Assembly (NCBI GenBank): GCA_021904315.1
Contig: CM038917.1
Location: 7,920,041 to 7,984,040, forward strand
DNA: 64,000 bases
Direction: 5' to 3'
DNA from: Sphagnum magellanicum
Lineage: Eukaryota > Streptophyta > Sphagnopsida > Sphagnales > Sphagnaceae
Notes under the pieces: generated by a model
The model's database searches: none
Told to the model about the DNA's origin: nothing
Seen by the model: only the letters and a program-made list of their open reading frames with translations
Position numbers and translations under genes: made by a program
Part shown: positions 1 through 13,269 of the stretch, piece after piece
Numbering within the stretch: the stretch's first letter is position 1
Layout of the letters: each line of letters starts with the position of its first letter

Positions 1-599
1 TTTTTGGCCAAAATTGGAACCAAGAAATTTGTCAAGGTCAAGAATTACACAACACCTATATGCACTTTATCTTTTGTTGGAAGTGGATAGAAGTAAATCT
101 AGGTGAATTAGTTGTTCAAAGAAATGGGGATCAATACAACCTTCCAAGCCTTGGGGAAGTATGAGACAATCCTTTTCCCATAGAACTTTCTTTGGAAAGT
201 AGCAACAACCTAAGACAAAGATAGCACATTTATCAATGCGAGATGACTAGCAAATTTTCCACCACTTATGTGTTGCTTTGTAGATTAATCCAACAATCCA
301 AGTCACGACAAAATTGTATTGTATTTGAGGTGATCACCAAAAGATAGACAAGACAACACATGTTCCAATTTCTAGTTGAATTCTTTTCATTAGCTCACAC
401 ATGCAAACTTTGAAGATTGGACCAAGCGAAAATGTCAAATTCCCCCATTTCCATGGCACAAATTCTTGTGATTTTACAAGCACCTAGATAACACGATTTG
501 GAAGAGGTTATTCTTCGTTTCTTCTACAAGGAGGAGCTTTTACTCATCCTCATTGCTTGTGTTTGCAAGGTCCTACCAAAAAAAAACAAAAATGGCCTT

Positions 600-840
600 G
601 GCAAGGTGATTAGAACTCAAGAAAATTCTATTGTAATTTGGACCAACTTGGTCACAACTTGGAGAGTGATGTATAGTTTGATTGGTCCAAGTGGGTTGCT
701 ATTAGTAGTTTTCCACCTATTTACACTCTGAGTTTCAGTTTTCCAAGTGGGGTTGGAAAAAAAAGTAAGTAACTAAAAACTTGGATGTGAGAAACATGTT
801 TTTCAGTGTCACATACTTAGCACTGCTGGAGATGCTCTTT
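600..840 (+). repeat. Copy of AGCATCTCCA-ended MITE-like family
   Basis: The block runs from a TTGGTCCAAGTGGGTTGCTATTAG-like stretch to the end AGCACTGCTGGAGATGCTCT. The same order of sub-motifs (GTTTCAGTTTT, GGGTTGGAAAA, AACTTGGATGTG, GGAGATGCTCT) is found in reverse at 35961-36318 and in part at 5728-6003 and 61265-61395. The left end was not located. It has no coding content. Confidence 0.65.
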
Positions 841-1150
841 GAGGATACATACTATGGATAGAAAACATATAACATATAAAGGCTGAGAGTAAAACCTCTA
901 CAAAACTAATCAAATCTCGTGGTGCTAATTGTGTTTTAGACCTAATCACTTAAATAGGTGTTAGGTGTGTAGCTCAAAATTTGTGAACCTGAAAAAGATG
1001 CCTGAAGGGAACACATACTAAACTACATAAAGTACTCAGAGAAATTTCCTAAGTGCATTCTGAAGGCACCTTATGTTCATGGATCTCTCTCTTAGGAAAG
1101 AGAAAAGATATATTATGCCTACTTCTCGACAGTGAGAGGCATGTTTTACC

Positions 1151-1329
1151 TATGTAAAGAACTTTTCAAATTTGGTTTTGAAGTGTATTTGAAAGCACTT
1201 CCTTCCCCTGGCAGAATTTCACTTTAAATTTGAGGGACCTTACAAAAGTGAAAAGATCCCAAAATTAAAATTAAAATATCTTCCACTTTTGTAAGGGATT
1301 CCTCAAATTTCGAAAAGTTCTTTACATAG
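1151..1329. repeat. Nested inverted repeat
   Basis: The outer arm 1151-1173 (TATGTAAAGAACTTTTC..) pairs with 1306-1329. The inner arm 1226-1257 (AAATTTGAGGGACC..) pairs with 1276-1309. Together they would form one long, bulged hairpin. Confidence 0.75.
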
Positions 1330-1424
1330 GGTAAGGAACAACTTTGAGGCTCTTCTTAGATTCAAGGATCTAGTTGTGAGCTCTTGAATTCAAGAAGAGC
1401 CTCAAAACTGTTCCTTACCCTATA
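1327..1424. repeat. Long imperfect hairpin, arms about 40 bp
   Basis: Arm 1327-1366 (GGGTAAGGAACAACTTTGAG..) is nearly the reverse complement of 1383-1424, with a loop of about 16 bases and only a few mismatches. It directly abuts the hairpin at 1151-1329. Confidence 0.8.
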
Positions 1425-3319
1425 GTTATTTTGCACCTATAAGTAGGTGTAAGATCCCTTTCACTCTTAAGGAGGTGGTGAAAGAACCCTCCCTCTCATA
1501 TGCCTTGTAATCTTCATACATGTTATGTTCTCAATAACCTTTGACTTGCGCTTTGTGATGGGTCAAGCCCATGAGGAAATAGAGGGGGGCACAGGGTCAC
1601 CAAAATAAGGGGACTACAACAAGACGTACCTTACACTTTTTGGAGAACAATTCTCTAAAAACCCATGAAATTCTCGGCCTGCTCCAAGGGCTTGACACAA
1701 AGGCAAGAGTGTTTTGGGGAGAAGAGAACAAGGCATCACAAACATGCTGGGCCTGCCAATAGATAAGATGTTGTACATCTACCTACTGTGTCCACACTCT
1801 GAACACCAAAAAAAACCCATTCCAATCTAAACACTTTCACCAAAGAAACCAGTTCACCTAATGCAAAGCCGATTCTAATAAGATAAAGCTTCCAAAAGTT
1901 GGATCCAATATGATAGTCCCTGTCCCTATGGAGGCAGGGCCCAACAAAGGCTAGAGTGTTGTTGGGAGAAGAGAAATGAGGGAAAAGTTTTTGTAAACAT
2001 GGTCATTGCGCACACACACACACACAGTTGAAGAAATCAGAGGAAAAGACATGTTGAGGCCAGAATGTAAGCACTAAAGGGGACAGAATGAATATGAAGG
2101 AGAAAGAAAAGTTGAAGTGCAAGAAATGGGTTTAGGGTTTTAGGGTTATGGATGATGGGAAGGCAAAGTTTGAGCAGTGAGAAGAAAGGAAGCAAGAGAG
2201 GGAAAGGCATGGACAGGATTCAAGGTGTCGGGTCTCAAAATCTGAGAACTGGGTCTGATATATAACCGCAGTTCTCAAAAATCTAAGAACCCATCAAATA
2301 ACCTGCTACGAAACTGTTGGTTCTTTGGCGCTTTCTCTTGTGAAAACTGGTGGTTCTTTGAGGGTTTTTGAAGAACTAGAACAGGAGGTTTTCTTAATAG
2401 GTTTTTTGAAGATTTTCAATTAAGTGGAACTGCAGGTTCTTTGATTCAAACAACCAGAACCGCAGCTTCTTTGAGTTCCAAAATTTGTAACTACTAGAAC
2501 TGAAGGTTATTTAAAATAAAAAAAAGATAACCATGCAACACTCCTGTCTTTATAGGAAATGATGCAGAAAATATTGCAGCTTAACAGTTGAAATTGCACC
2601 ATGAATGCAGCAGCATCACAAGTGCTACCCAGTTTGGTCATATCAACAAGTTCAATTTTAAGCCCATGATCACATGAATGATGAATCTGTGAACTTCACA
2701 GATTATTGACACTAAACCCTCCTCTGATGCTCACTCTTGACAATTTGTTGGAGTTGAACAAATTTTGTCAGAAATCAAAGCCAGCAGTCACACCACCTTT
2801 GTGCACATCACATTCTACTTCCATACGACTTTGAATAGAATCAATCACACGTTTTGGAAGTGATAATATAGAAGACCTGTCGATTGTAGAACACTGCAAT
2901 CTACACATGAAGAACCAAATTTCAATGCTTGCCTCTCTGACATGAATATATACAACAGTGAAGCAGATGGCTCAGTATATTTCACTAGGAACTTGGCGTA
3001 CACATATGATCTCAGTGTACAAATTTTGCTAAACTTCTACATAACTCTTTCATGATTTGCAAAACTCAAGATCAGCTCTTCGCTTTAGCGGCTAGCTAGC
3101 TGTACATGGCAATGTCACTTACAGCTCGGGAATTAGGCATCAAATCCTATATTGAATTTTTCTTGGCTTGATTATCACCTTGTAAGTAATTGGGACTTTT
3201 CATCATTCCCCAGCTTCTGTATTGAACCGGACTCCAAATGTTGGATCATTGGGTCGGCTTGTATCATCATATAGTCCACAGCTTGTATCTATCCGAGCTA
3301 TTCTAAATCCGCAGCATAT

Positions 3320-4452
3320 TTACTTTAATATCATCATATGTTGAGCTTGTGATACTCTCCAATGCATGGTTTCAATCCCGCAGCAGAATTTCCAGTAAAT
3401 TATGGGCACATATAACAGCAGTGATCTCTTCATAATCTGCAAAAAAATTCCAAGATCTAGTAAGCTGGTGATTTGGCAAGCAGAAGAATGATGATACCAC
3501 AACATCTACTCTCTTCCTCAACACTGTTGGGTCATCAAAGTAACTCATCAATGACAGTTTCTAACCCCCTTAAGTTATCACCTGCATTCTTGCCAAAATA
3601 GTTATCCCATCCAATACTTCAAATCTCAAAATCCCTAGAAAAAAATAGTCCAGATTTTTGAGTATTTGGGTGGCTAAGTTAAACCCTAAATAGAAATGGG
3701 TTGCTAGGGATCACAAGTGTTTCTCTTGCACACATTAGCTGGATTTGAACTCTAAATAATCCATTATCTAAGGATAACCAAGCTCCAAATTGTAATTTCA
3801 ATCTGCAATCTCTGCCTGAAATTAACCTTGAAATCTAAAGACATGATGAAAATTGAAAGTAGGCAGAAACAAAAAAATTGTTCTGATATGAAAGAGAAAT
3901 TATCTTAAAGATGTGCAAATATATGGCTCACCTGTTTTAGTTTCCGAAGCTCTGGCACCCAGATGAATTTTCTCGAGCACGTCAGAATTGTTGGAGAGCC
4001 AAAAACTGGTCTAATTTCTGATTCCCAGAAGAAGAATCAAGATAGAGCAAGGAGTAAACATCAGTGCCCTCGAGAGTGATCAAAACGAATCGGGGGTCAA
4101 TATTCACAAGCACAGATAATCCCGATTTGAAAGTCCCGGGCAGTTCCTGACTGAGTACAAAGGAAACTGTCCTGCTTCTACTTTCACTGCTGCTTCCATC
4201 ATGATTGTGATGAGATGTCACAGAGCAAGCCAGATTAGGGTCAGTGTAAGGGATGCTGAATGTCTGACCATCTTTCACCAACCTTGATGCTTGTGCAGTG
4301 CAATTCACAGTTCCATCAAACCCCGAGAAATTACCAAAATGAACATGTTGGCTTACTCTTGCTTGCACTTGCCACACACCCAACAACAACACTAGTAGTA
4401 AAAATGTCCATGCTATCACCATGGCTGCTTCCACATGCATCAGCCTTGCCAT
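3320..4452 (-). CDS. Unrecognised secreted or membrane protein, frame broken by one base
   Basis: I do not recognise the family. From the ATG at 4452 the frame gives a signal sequence or signal anchor (hydrophobic residues about 10-26, then VQARVSQ), followed by a serine- and histidine-containing, beta-rich lumenal region. It runs into a stop at 3982-3984. Just before that stop another frame opens and stays open to a strong donor (AAACAG|GTGAGC, exon end 3932); it reads FGSPTILTCSRKF and ends at ..LRKLKQ. The two frames join smoothly if one T was lost from the T5 run in CAGTTTTTGGC near 4000. A second exon may start after TTTTTTTGCAG at 3440. It is in phase 0, has a hydrophobic stretch (LLLYVPIIYW) and stops at 3320. 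The break may be a real mutation or a homopolymer assembly error. Function is unknown; the second exon is an inference. Confidence 0.5.
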
Positions 4453-5727
4453 TTGTTAAAGAAGGGTTTAGGGCTTTCCTTTTGCTGTAAGGCAAAAGAA
4501 GGGAAAAAGAAAATCTACTCAAACAAGTTGAGCAAACCCTCACACAAGTACCCAACAACACATGTAGAACAAAATCTTCACCCACCCAACACTCAAGTTC
4601 TAGAACAAAATCCTTCACACACCCAACACCCAAGTTCTAGAACAAAATACATACAGACAGCATCCACTCAATGGAGAGAGATAGAGAGAGACAGAGCCTC
4701 TGAAGAAAACCCTACTTCAAGTGAAGCTGCTGTTTGCAGATATTCATAGAATGCTAGCAGAGAAGCACTTCTGTTGTTTATAGAAATTTGCAACTGTGCC
4801 AAGATGTTAGAGCTTTCAAAACAGAACATTGAAACTAGAAAACACAAGGAAACCGATCCCTAGAAACACTCAAATTCTCCACAAACTTCCTCCATCAAAA
4901 CAGCAACTTGGATCAATTTGTTGCAATTTTTAGCTGCTGATTTCTGCCGATCATTCAACTGAGACCCAAGGGTCTCAAGTAAGTACTGTAGCCCTACATT
5001 ATCATTAAATGCATAAAATTAAGACCCTGCCCCCCCAAAGAAAAAAGAAAAAAAGGGACTCAACTCGACAAAATTTGTTCCAGGAATTTACACCCTCCTC
5101 TCTCTGTCTCTCTCTCTCTTCTTCACACACTCTTGACACCCATCATCACGAGAAACAAAATCTAGCACCTAGCCCTGAAATACTAGGTGCTAGATTTCAG
5201 AAGATTTTGTAGCAAAAGCAACAAACACCCACTAGTCTGAAAACAACAGGTTTCTCTTCTTCACTGATCAACAACAACAACAACAACATGAAGATACATA
5301 TTCAAAAGATCCAGACCCAAAACTGTTGCAACCTTGCAGCAACGAAGAGAGAGAGAGAGAAAGAAAAACAAAAAACAAACACAGAGTACTTGGAAGTGAA
5401 AAGAAAAACAAAAAGAAAAAAGGGTTTTGTCATTTTGATCCAAACACATAGCAAACAAGTTGCAGAATCATTCACGAACTGATTCTTCTGCAAATTCCTC
5501 TCATCTGAACAGTCAGTCACACCTAGTGAACATTCCTCAAAATGTGGGACCAAACAAAATGTGGGAAAAACACTACATCATGGGCTTCTTGGGTGCATGC
5601 TGCAGTTCCTTATTGGTTGAGCAGAATTTTAGGCTATTCCCCAACTGTGTTTCATCACCTGTTTTGGCTTATGCTATTGGGCAGGGGGATATGAATTTGT
5701 GGGGGGACATAGTTCTGTCCCTTATTA

Positions 5728-6011
5728 GAGCAGCATCTCCAGAGAAGTGCTCACTCAGCAGTGGTATGTGACCCTCCAAACATGTTTCTCACATCCAAGT
5801 TTAGTTATCTCCTTTTTAGTTACAGGCACAACAAGTCTGAAGAGCCAACCAAGTAAAGTCTAGAGAAAACTGTACACAAGAGCAGTAGTATGTGACCCTC
5901 CAAACACGTTTCTCACATCCAAGTTTAGTTATCTCCTTTTTAGTTACAGGCACAACAAGTCTGAAGAGCCAACCAAGTAAAGTCTAGAGAAAACTGTACA
6001 CAACAAAACAA
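5728..6011 (-). repeat. MITE-like copy with internal 124-bp tandem duplication
   Basis: It starts AGCAGCATCTCCAGAGAAGTGCT, the same end as at 35961. It contains CACATCCAAGTTTAGTTATCTCC twice: the unit beginning GTATGTGACCCTCC at 5764 is repeated at 5888 with almost no change, so the duplication is recent. Confidence 0.75.
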
Positions 6012-7114
6012 TGGGCCAACATCAGGCTTCCTCACAGTACCAAGTACTATCAAAAAAGTCAAAGGAAGTTTTTTTTGTGGGTATAAAATTCTTTTTGAAA
6101 AAAACTGAACCCATGATGTCGGTTAGTAGGTAGGTACTGTCCTCGCCTAAGTACTCAAGGCTCTAGCTATTATTATATAGAATACATACAAAATGACCCA
6201 TTGGGTTTTTTGGCTTTAACTTTTTTGCCATGACTCATTCTTCCAATGGTTCACCACCATCACTTTGACCTAATTAGTTTTTAAGTGCCACTAGGTAGGT
6301 CCCAAACTCTCTTTTGTTGCAAATTTTTCAACTTGTACTCCCATTCATGACACAACTAAAGGAAGTTTATGTTAACTTACTTTTGCCGTATGAAAAGAGG
6401 AGTAAAATAAAATAAGATTTCAAGGGTCATTGTTATGTGTAACCCATTGTTGTGGGGTAGTTGAGCTATGACTTCAACTGGGTACTTGGGCCATTTCATA
6501 GCCAAACAAGGACATCAACTACTACTACCACTAACCTTTGGCAAGTAAGCTAAGACATGTGTCCTTTCTTTTGGTTTTTTCCTTCTTTGTATAGTGTTTT
6601 GGTTCTAATGTGGGTTGGCAAGTTTATGTCATTGTCGATGTAGCATGCTTTATTTACTTAACTTGCCCACCTACAACATGATGTATAATATTCTCTCCAC
6701 AACATGGTTAGATGTGGTGTCACGCATGGGTTATGTGCTTTCTTTTTTTTGGGTTGTCAGATGGTTCATGCAAGAAATATGATGATGTTGAGAATCCCAC
6801 TTAGATCTACATTCAATTTCAAACCTTTAAAATGTATGTTCATTACAATACTAAACTAGGGTAAATAGGCCAGTCACCAAACACTTAGTAGTCCAAAGAG
6901 TTGGAGTTCAATGACCTTGCATTTTATGGCCTTCACATTCAAAGACTTTTGGTATTGCACTAGTCTTGCCACCCAATAGCCCTTTAGAAACTCCAAAAAG
7001 GATTAAAAATGCACAAGTTGGCGGCCTCCCAAAGTGGGTTGGGTCTTTGGAAAAAATCCTCCATAAAACACACTTCTGCCCTTTAGTTCTCTAGCCTCGC
7101 AGGAGTGCTGTAAG

Positions 7115-8095
7115 TTCAAGTCATAACCAGTGTTGGACTGGTATTGGATTTTTAACATACTCATTTGGTACGGGTATTTGACTTTTTTTGAAATTTGTAT
7201 ACCATGGCACTGCTGGCATATTGAGGCAAAAATATGAAAACTCATACCATGTGATATCAATATGTACAAAATTTACAATTTTCACACAATGGTATGATTA
7301 TCATGGTATTGAAATGTGTGATATTAGAGGGGTACATAGTATGAATATGAATATGTTGATTTAATGTGTGATGCCACAAAAAAATGCAACTTTTTTGCTT
7401 AAGTTGAAAAGAAAAAATTCTTGACGAACCCTTAAACAAACCAACAAAACAGTGGCCACAACAAAATTCATTCGTAGATGTCCCAAAATCATCCCAAATG
7501 TGTCATTGATCAAATGCTAAAGCTCTTAAGTTGAAAAAACATATTATTATTAATTTTACTAATATTATAAAAGGCATAAAATCAATAAAATTCATCTACA
7601 CAAGTAGATCTTAAGTTGGAAAAAAAATCATCACTTGATAAGTCATATATCTAGCAAAAAATATTATGATAACTTTGATTTGAAGAGGTCTTACATTCAT
7701 CACTAATGTATCATTGATGAGAGGCAAAAGTTGTCAACATTGAAAAGCCACCCTTAGTTATAATGTAACAGCTTCCCACCATGCTGAAAATATATATAGT
7801 TTACAATTTACAACTCACACCTTACACCCTAGAAAAGTTGATACTCATACCATGGCATCGATGCTCAAAAATAGTTGTGTATGAATATAAATCAAGGTAC
7901 TTAAAATGTTGTTATTAGTCAGATCTTATATGAGTCGAAATATCCAATTTTCACATACCATGACAATATGGTTTCAACTACAATATGATGAGCAAACCAT
8001 ACCCGACTGGTTGAATATTTTCATATTCATATTAATACCTAGGTTGATATCCAAATACAACCTATATACCAATCCAACACGGGTCATAACTAATC
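7115..8095. repeat. Foldback element with ~30-bp imperfect terminal inverted repeats
   Basis: The left end AGTCATAACCAGTGTTGGACTGGTAT (from about 7116) is the imperfect reverse complement of the right end, ATACCAATCCAACACGGGTCATAACT (to about 8091). Near-terminal text such as CTCATACCATG also recurs on both sides. It is about 1 kb long and has no transposase frame. Target duplications were not established. Confidence 0.55.
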
Positions 8096-11019
8096 ATTCT
8101 ATAATCTATCACCTATACATGTACACCTTCTCACCATAAAAGCCATACCTAAAATACAAAAAAATTATTTGTAATTATCAAACACATTTGTATTAAGACC
8201 AAAAATGACCAAATAAATTCATCCCCAACCAAAGTGACCATATAACCCTATTACCAATTAGTTTCTTGTGACTAAAAGTGACCAAATACCCATTACCAAA
8301 CACGACTATGCGAACATTGATCAAATGTTTCTTGACAATTTTTTCACATTTTCCAATTTCCAAACAACATATTACCCTTGATTGTTCTTCAAGTCCTTCA
8401 AAATCTCTAAGCAAAATAGTAAACTATGAATGTTCAATAATAAACAATTTGTTGCATAGTTAACAACAATGAAAAAAATTATAATCAGGTCTGGCTTGTA
8501 TTAGAAGGTTGTTTGATTGCCCACCTTTGTTTGACTATGAGCGTAATTGCCCTAACAATTCCTTAAATCAATTCTTATGATTTTCATTTGTACAAAGCTT
8601 GTTAACAAAATCCCATTTGTTATTAGCACTAAAACCTATCATGAACACCAACTATTATTACAAGCATAATGGACATGACTAATTATTTCATCACATGTTT
8701 AAGCATTAACCCAACAATACATGACGATGAAAACCTAAATGAAGACATGAAATAAGCAAAGAAATACCTAAAGAAGATTGTACTCACAAGACAAAAAAAA
8801 CTAGTGTTGAATCAAATTGAAAGTAATGGGTTGTATTACATCTATTTGCATAATCCTATTTCAAAAACTTGGTCATGAAAGCTTCCATTAAGCCCATCAT
8901 CCAAAGCCCATTCTTTGAACAATTTCTAAGATATCGAATATGGATAGAAAATGAATGATGAAAGAAACTTCAATAATGAACACCAAACTACACTACATGA
9001 ATTAGTATGCAAAATATGCTTATATATATTGTTTTAGAACTTTTACACGTGTTCTAGAATTGCGGTTAGTCGATGTTATTTATGACATAAATTACAATGA
9101 CTAGGGTCAATAGAATCTTTCAAAGTTGAACATGAATAATGGACATAAATTTGAAATTTATGAAAAATTGCCAAAAAATGTGTTGACAAAAGACTTATAA
9201 ATTATGTGCTTCAATCAATCTAAGGAATGCACAATTGCTCTTTGAAGATGAGCTTATGTATTCTTTTATACTAGAGATTTATATTTCTTTTCTATTGAAT
9301 GTTTTGGAATTGTTTCAATGTTTTCACAATCATCTTGCCATGAATGAAATTACTTGTTTAATTTAATTGGTTCTTTTGTAAGTGATGTGGCAAGTTGTGA
9401 GATCAAGATATTGGGTTTAGGGTCTAAATAGGTGTTTTTAACTCTTCATGATTCATGAATTTGGCTCCTTTGGCATTTGGTTGGATTATGATTATTGTAC
9501 CTTGGTAGCTTCAACACTAGTTATATTATTTTCAGAAATGTTGAAAAATTTTTAAACAACAAAATTGTGAAGGAAATTAAGGAATCTTTTAAACTATTTT
9601 TTTAAATTATATTTTTGACCAAAATTATTTATTTTTTAGACATAGTAGCTTCAAACCTTCCCTGATTTGTGAGTAAAGGTCACCTTATCATCATGTTGAA
9701 TCTCTAAAATAATGGATGTCTAGCAAATAGGTCCCTAAGATAGGATGATACCATGTTATTTTGATGACAAAATTTCACCATTTTGCGAAAAAGATTGCCC
9801 AACAACATCAACAAAGGTTTTCGTCAAATTTTGGATTTCTTTTTGTTTTTTAAACATCACCAAATTTGTACCAAAGGCTCTCGCAAGTTTTCACTATATA
9901 GAAAGATACGAAGAATTTCTAATGTCAATCTACTTCGAATCTTGTTGTTAACGATTGATTGCTTGTTTGGCAACATCACAAAATAATAATAATAATATCC
10001 CTAACAAGACTACCCTAACACCAATATGAACAATTGGAAAGGAAAATATCATGTAGACACTAAACTAAATTGTAAATCCCCTTTTGCTACTAATGACACA
10101 TCTACTTATGAAAGAAGGGAGCACAATATTAATGGGTTCAAGGAAGGCTTTCCAATTCAAAGTGCTTTTTTAATGATCTATGTGAAAACTTTGGGTACCC
10201 TAAGACCTAGGCTGATTATGCACTAATTATTATTATTTTTAAATTGCTGAAAATTCTGAAAAATACATACTTGCCCATGCCATGCCATGAAGCTTTGAAG
10301 TGAAGTGCAATAAATAGCTCATTATTTAGTGTAATGCCAAATTTATTATTATTTATATGCCAAACATAATGATAAGTGACAAAAAAAAAAAATAAAAATT
10401 ATTAGGCACTTTGCTGCTGAACGAGCCTAAAATACTAAGGTACTTAAGAAAGTGGTGTAAATAAAGATTTGTTTAACATTCTTTAGTACAAGTTTTTGAC
10501 AAAGAAGAAAGAAATGAAAAAAATGGGGGGCCCCCTTCACTTCTCATTGGTTGCATGTAAATTCTATTCCTATTTTTGGCCTAGGACTAACTAATGGCAC
10601 TTATTAATTAGTTGGGGGGGTGCCTCACAAGTCCAACTTTTTTGTTTTGTTTTTGGGCAATGAGCCAATTTGATTGGCCCATCACAAAAAAAAAAAACAA
10701 GTTGAAACTATGGAGGCTCCCCATGATAGAAGATTCTATGAAAAGATGGAGTGTCTCCCTCTTTAGCCCCCACCTATATGTTTCCATTGGGGAACTTGAA
10801 GGGAACATGTTGGGAACAAAGGAAAAATGAAAAAAAAATTCCTCCCTTCCCCCCCCGGCCCCCGCCCCCCCCTCAAAACTTAAAAGGAAAAAAAATCAAT
10901 GCACTTTGAGTGCATGCTGAGCCTTCCCATTGGCTGCATGCATGAAATTTCACTTTCCAAAACTGTTCATCACCATTTTTGTCCTTAGCTAATACCCCCA
11001 TTATATATAAACTGGGGTT

Positions 11020-11405
11020 ACAATTGGATTCGTGAATGGAACTCGGAAGTTGGTTCTAGGTCTGGTTCTTTACCGAGAATAATTTCCGATTTTGATTCCA
11101 GTTTTGAAAATTAGACCCGGTTGCTGTCCAGTTTTGAATAAACCGGACTGGAACTGGGAGTGAACTGCCGGTTAATTTTCGATTAGCCCTGGTTCTAGTC
11201 CTCTGTTTCAAAAATCTCAATTCCACGGTACTAATTCCACATATACTAAATAGAATTAAGAACTTGAGTTTTGGTCCGATTCTTCTTCGAAACAAAAAAA
11301 TCCAGTTTTGGTTCCAAAAATCAAGCCTGGTTTTGATTCAATTTTTATTAACTGGAACCACAACCGACCATTCTCACCTGCCAAACTGGGTACCCACCCA
11401 ACACT
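11020..11405. repeat. Dispersed GGTTCTGG-rich repeat, copy 1
   Basis: This stretch is rich in GGTTCTRGTYYYGGTTC wording (GGTTCTAGGTCTGGTTCTTTACC, CCCTGGTTCTAGTC, CCAGTTTTGGTTCC). The same order of phrases is found at 47750-48330. An 80-residue minus-strand frame inside it is a product of the repeated text and not a gene. Confidence 0.6.
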
Positions 11406-11505
11406 AGTTAGTTAGTACCAAGGTACGAAGGTAGGTCCTGGTTCAGGTAAAGTTTCGAAACACAGCCAAAGGGGCCTGTACTCGGAGAGAGATGTCAAGA
11501 AGATT

Positions 11506-12123
11506 TAGCCAAATTTGGCTACAGGTTAAGTTGAAAATAAAACATCTTTGAAACCCTGCTTTGTAACGACTATATACTTGTAAGAGCCTTATAGTCTAAA
11601 GATGGCAATTTTTTCTTCCTTTTTTTTTTTTTTTTGGAATATGTGGCTAATTTAGGGGATTTTTCCCCTAAAAATTCCTTTGTAGAAGTCGCAACCCATT
11701 TCTTTTTTTCAGACAAATTTTCACCAAGGACCTTCGGGTTACGATTACAAATACAGAACACAAGGTATACTTGGCATACATATTCCTCAAATTGTTGAGA
11801 ATTTTTAAAGGTTAAATTTGAAATTGAGGAGCCTTGTTTCTTCAAATTAAAACTATATATATTCCATAAGAGAAGTGCCAATTGTGAGCAGTGTTTTCTT
11901 TTTGGGCGAAATTTCATCAAATTTCCACCTAAAAAAATATTATTTCAACCTATACAAAGGATTTTGAAGAGAAAAAATGGCCGAAATTCGCCACATTTCA
12001 AAAGAATTTTTTTTTTTTCCAAATCACCAGATTTTTATGATAAGTTCCACTAGGTAGCCAAAAATATAGAACGATACTGGTTTTTATTTACTTTCATATC
12101 TAGTATTAGCCAAATCTGGCTAA
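11506..12123. repeat. Two copies of TAGCCAAATTTGGCTA palindrome, possible element ends
   Basis: The palindrome is perfect at 11506-11521, preceded by AAGAAGATT, and has one change (TAGCCAAATCTGGCTA) near 12107-12122. The interval contains gene-free A/T runs and phrases such as GAAATTCGCCACATTTC that recur near 13.3 and 53.7 kb. The two sites could mark the ends of one non-autonomous element. Confidence 0.5.
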
Positions 12124-12938
12124 ACCCTGTTATGGATCGGCTTACATCACAGAATTGAAAAGAAAGGGTCACAAATGGTTTGTTACGCACAAGAGACAAT
12201 TCATTCGGCTAGGCTACGACGGAAACAACAAATAGCTATATAACTTATTGCACCTGGTCGTATTTCAGGACTCGGGCCACCACGATCATACTTACATTAA
12301 GCCGGCCGGGATCCACCACAAAAGGGATACTCACATAATCTATATCCGGACTCCGGAGACGAAAAGGCGAAGCAATCGAGCATGCCATGACACACCCACT
12401 AGATGCCAGAACCGAGAGTTATCCTCATGACTCAGCTCAAGCATCTTACCGACTCATCATCATCATCATCACCCATCATCGAAATATCTTCTTTGTTTTA
12501 TGTCGCCAAAACAAAATAATTTATCATTTTATTGGCAATTGCCCCTTTCACTTCTCTTTTCCTTCAGACATCATCATATACACAAGGAACCAATTGCTTT
12601 GTAATAATAATAATAATAATAATAATAATTTCTTTGGAATTGGTTTGCATCTGATTTAATTTTAATATCCTAAATCTCTCTTTCTCTTTATTAGGTCTAG
12701 GGTTTTTTTGGGGGCGAATTTTCACCACTTGGCAACAATAATAATATTAATTAATTAATTTTTTAATTATTAAAAAAAACGGTTCCAGTCATACATACAA
12801 AGGATTTTTGTGAACCAAAGTCGCCAAATTCAAATTTCAAGGAAAAAAAATTCTAAAATTGTCATATATTTAGATAATAGGTTCCAACAAGTTGCCATAA
12901 TATATATAGCAAGATTTTTTTACTTTCCTCTCTAACCT

Positions 12939-12975
12939 TTAGCCAAATTTGGCTAATTCCTCTTGTGGATGATGA
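12939..12975. repeat. TAGCCAAATTTGGCTA palindrome with CTTGTGGATGATG flank
   Basis: TTAGCCAAATTTGGCTAA at 12939-12956 is a perfect palindrome followed by TTCCTCTTGTGGATGATG. The same flank follows the copy at 31057. In reverse, (TC)ATCCATAAGAAGATT precedes the copy at 33115. Confidence 0.7.
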
Positions 12976-13269
12976 TTGCCAATGTGACCGTATCACAATT
13001 TTTTTTTTAAAATTTCAAAATTTAAATAAAAATCCCCTGCTTTAGGTACTTGTAGGATAATTTCTTTTCTTTTTTGTATTAAAAAAAGTTCACATTTACA
13101 AGAACTACAAGTATGATATATTATTTATTTGACATGTAAGACATAAAATAAAAATACATTTTTAAAAAAAAACACTGTTTCATGCAGATTTGTCGCATTT
13201 TGGCTAATTTATTTTTAGAAATGGCGATTTATTTTCCCAAAAAAAGGGAATTTTCGACAGAATATTCCC

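Larger units (their letters stand above)
1030..1530 (+). repeat. Dispersed repeat with foldback core
   Basis: The stretch begins CTCAGAGAAATTTCCTAAG and ends near ACTCTTAAGGAGGTGGTGA. Similar wording occurs at 52288-52440 and, more diverged, at 56130-56600, which points to a dispersed repeat family. The centre (1150-1425) contains two strong inverted repeats listed separately. No reading frame is supported. Confidence 0.5.
1..3300. other. Repeat-rich spacer without a supported gene
   Basis: No coding region can be supported here; the open frames are short and start at non-ATG codons. It holds a partial copy of a MITE-like repeat (about 600-840), a foldback block (1150-1425), a short CA microsatellite near 2013-2026, and text related to repeats near 52.3 and 56.2 kb. 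Confidence 0.6.

Noticed and set aside
11056..11295. 79-codon minus-strand frame rich in N, R and T
   Set aside because: The same type of peptide appears from the related repeat at 47.8 kb; it reflects GGTTCTGG text.
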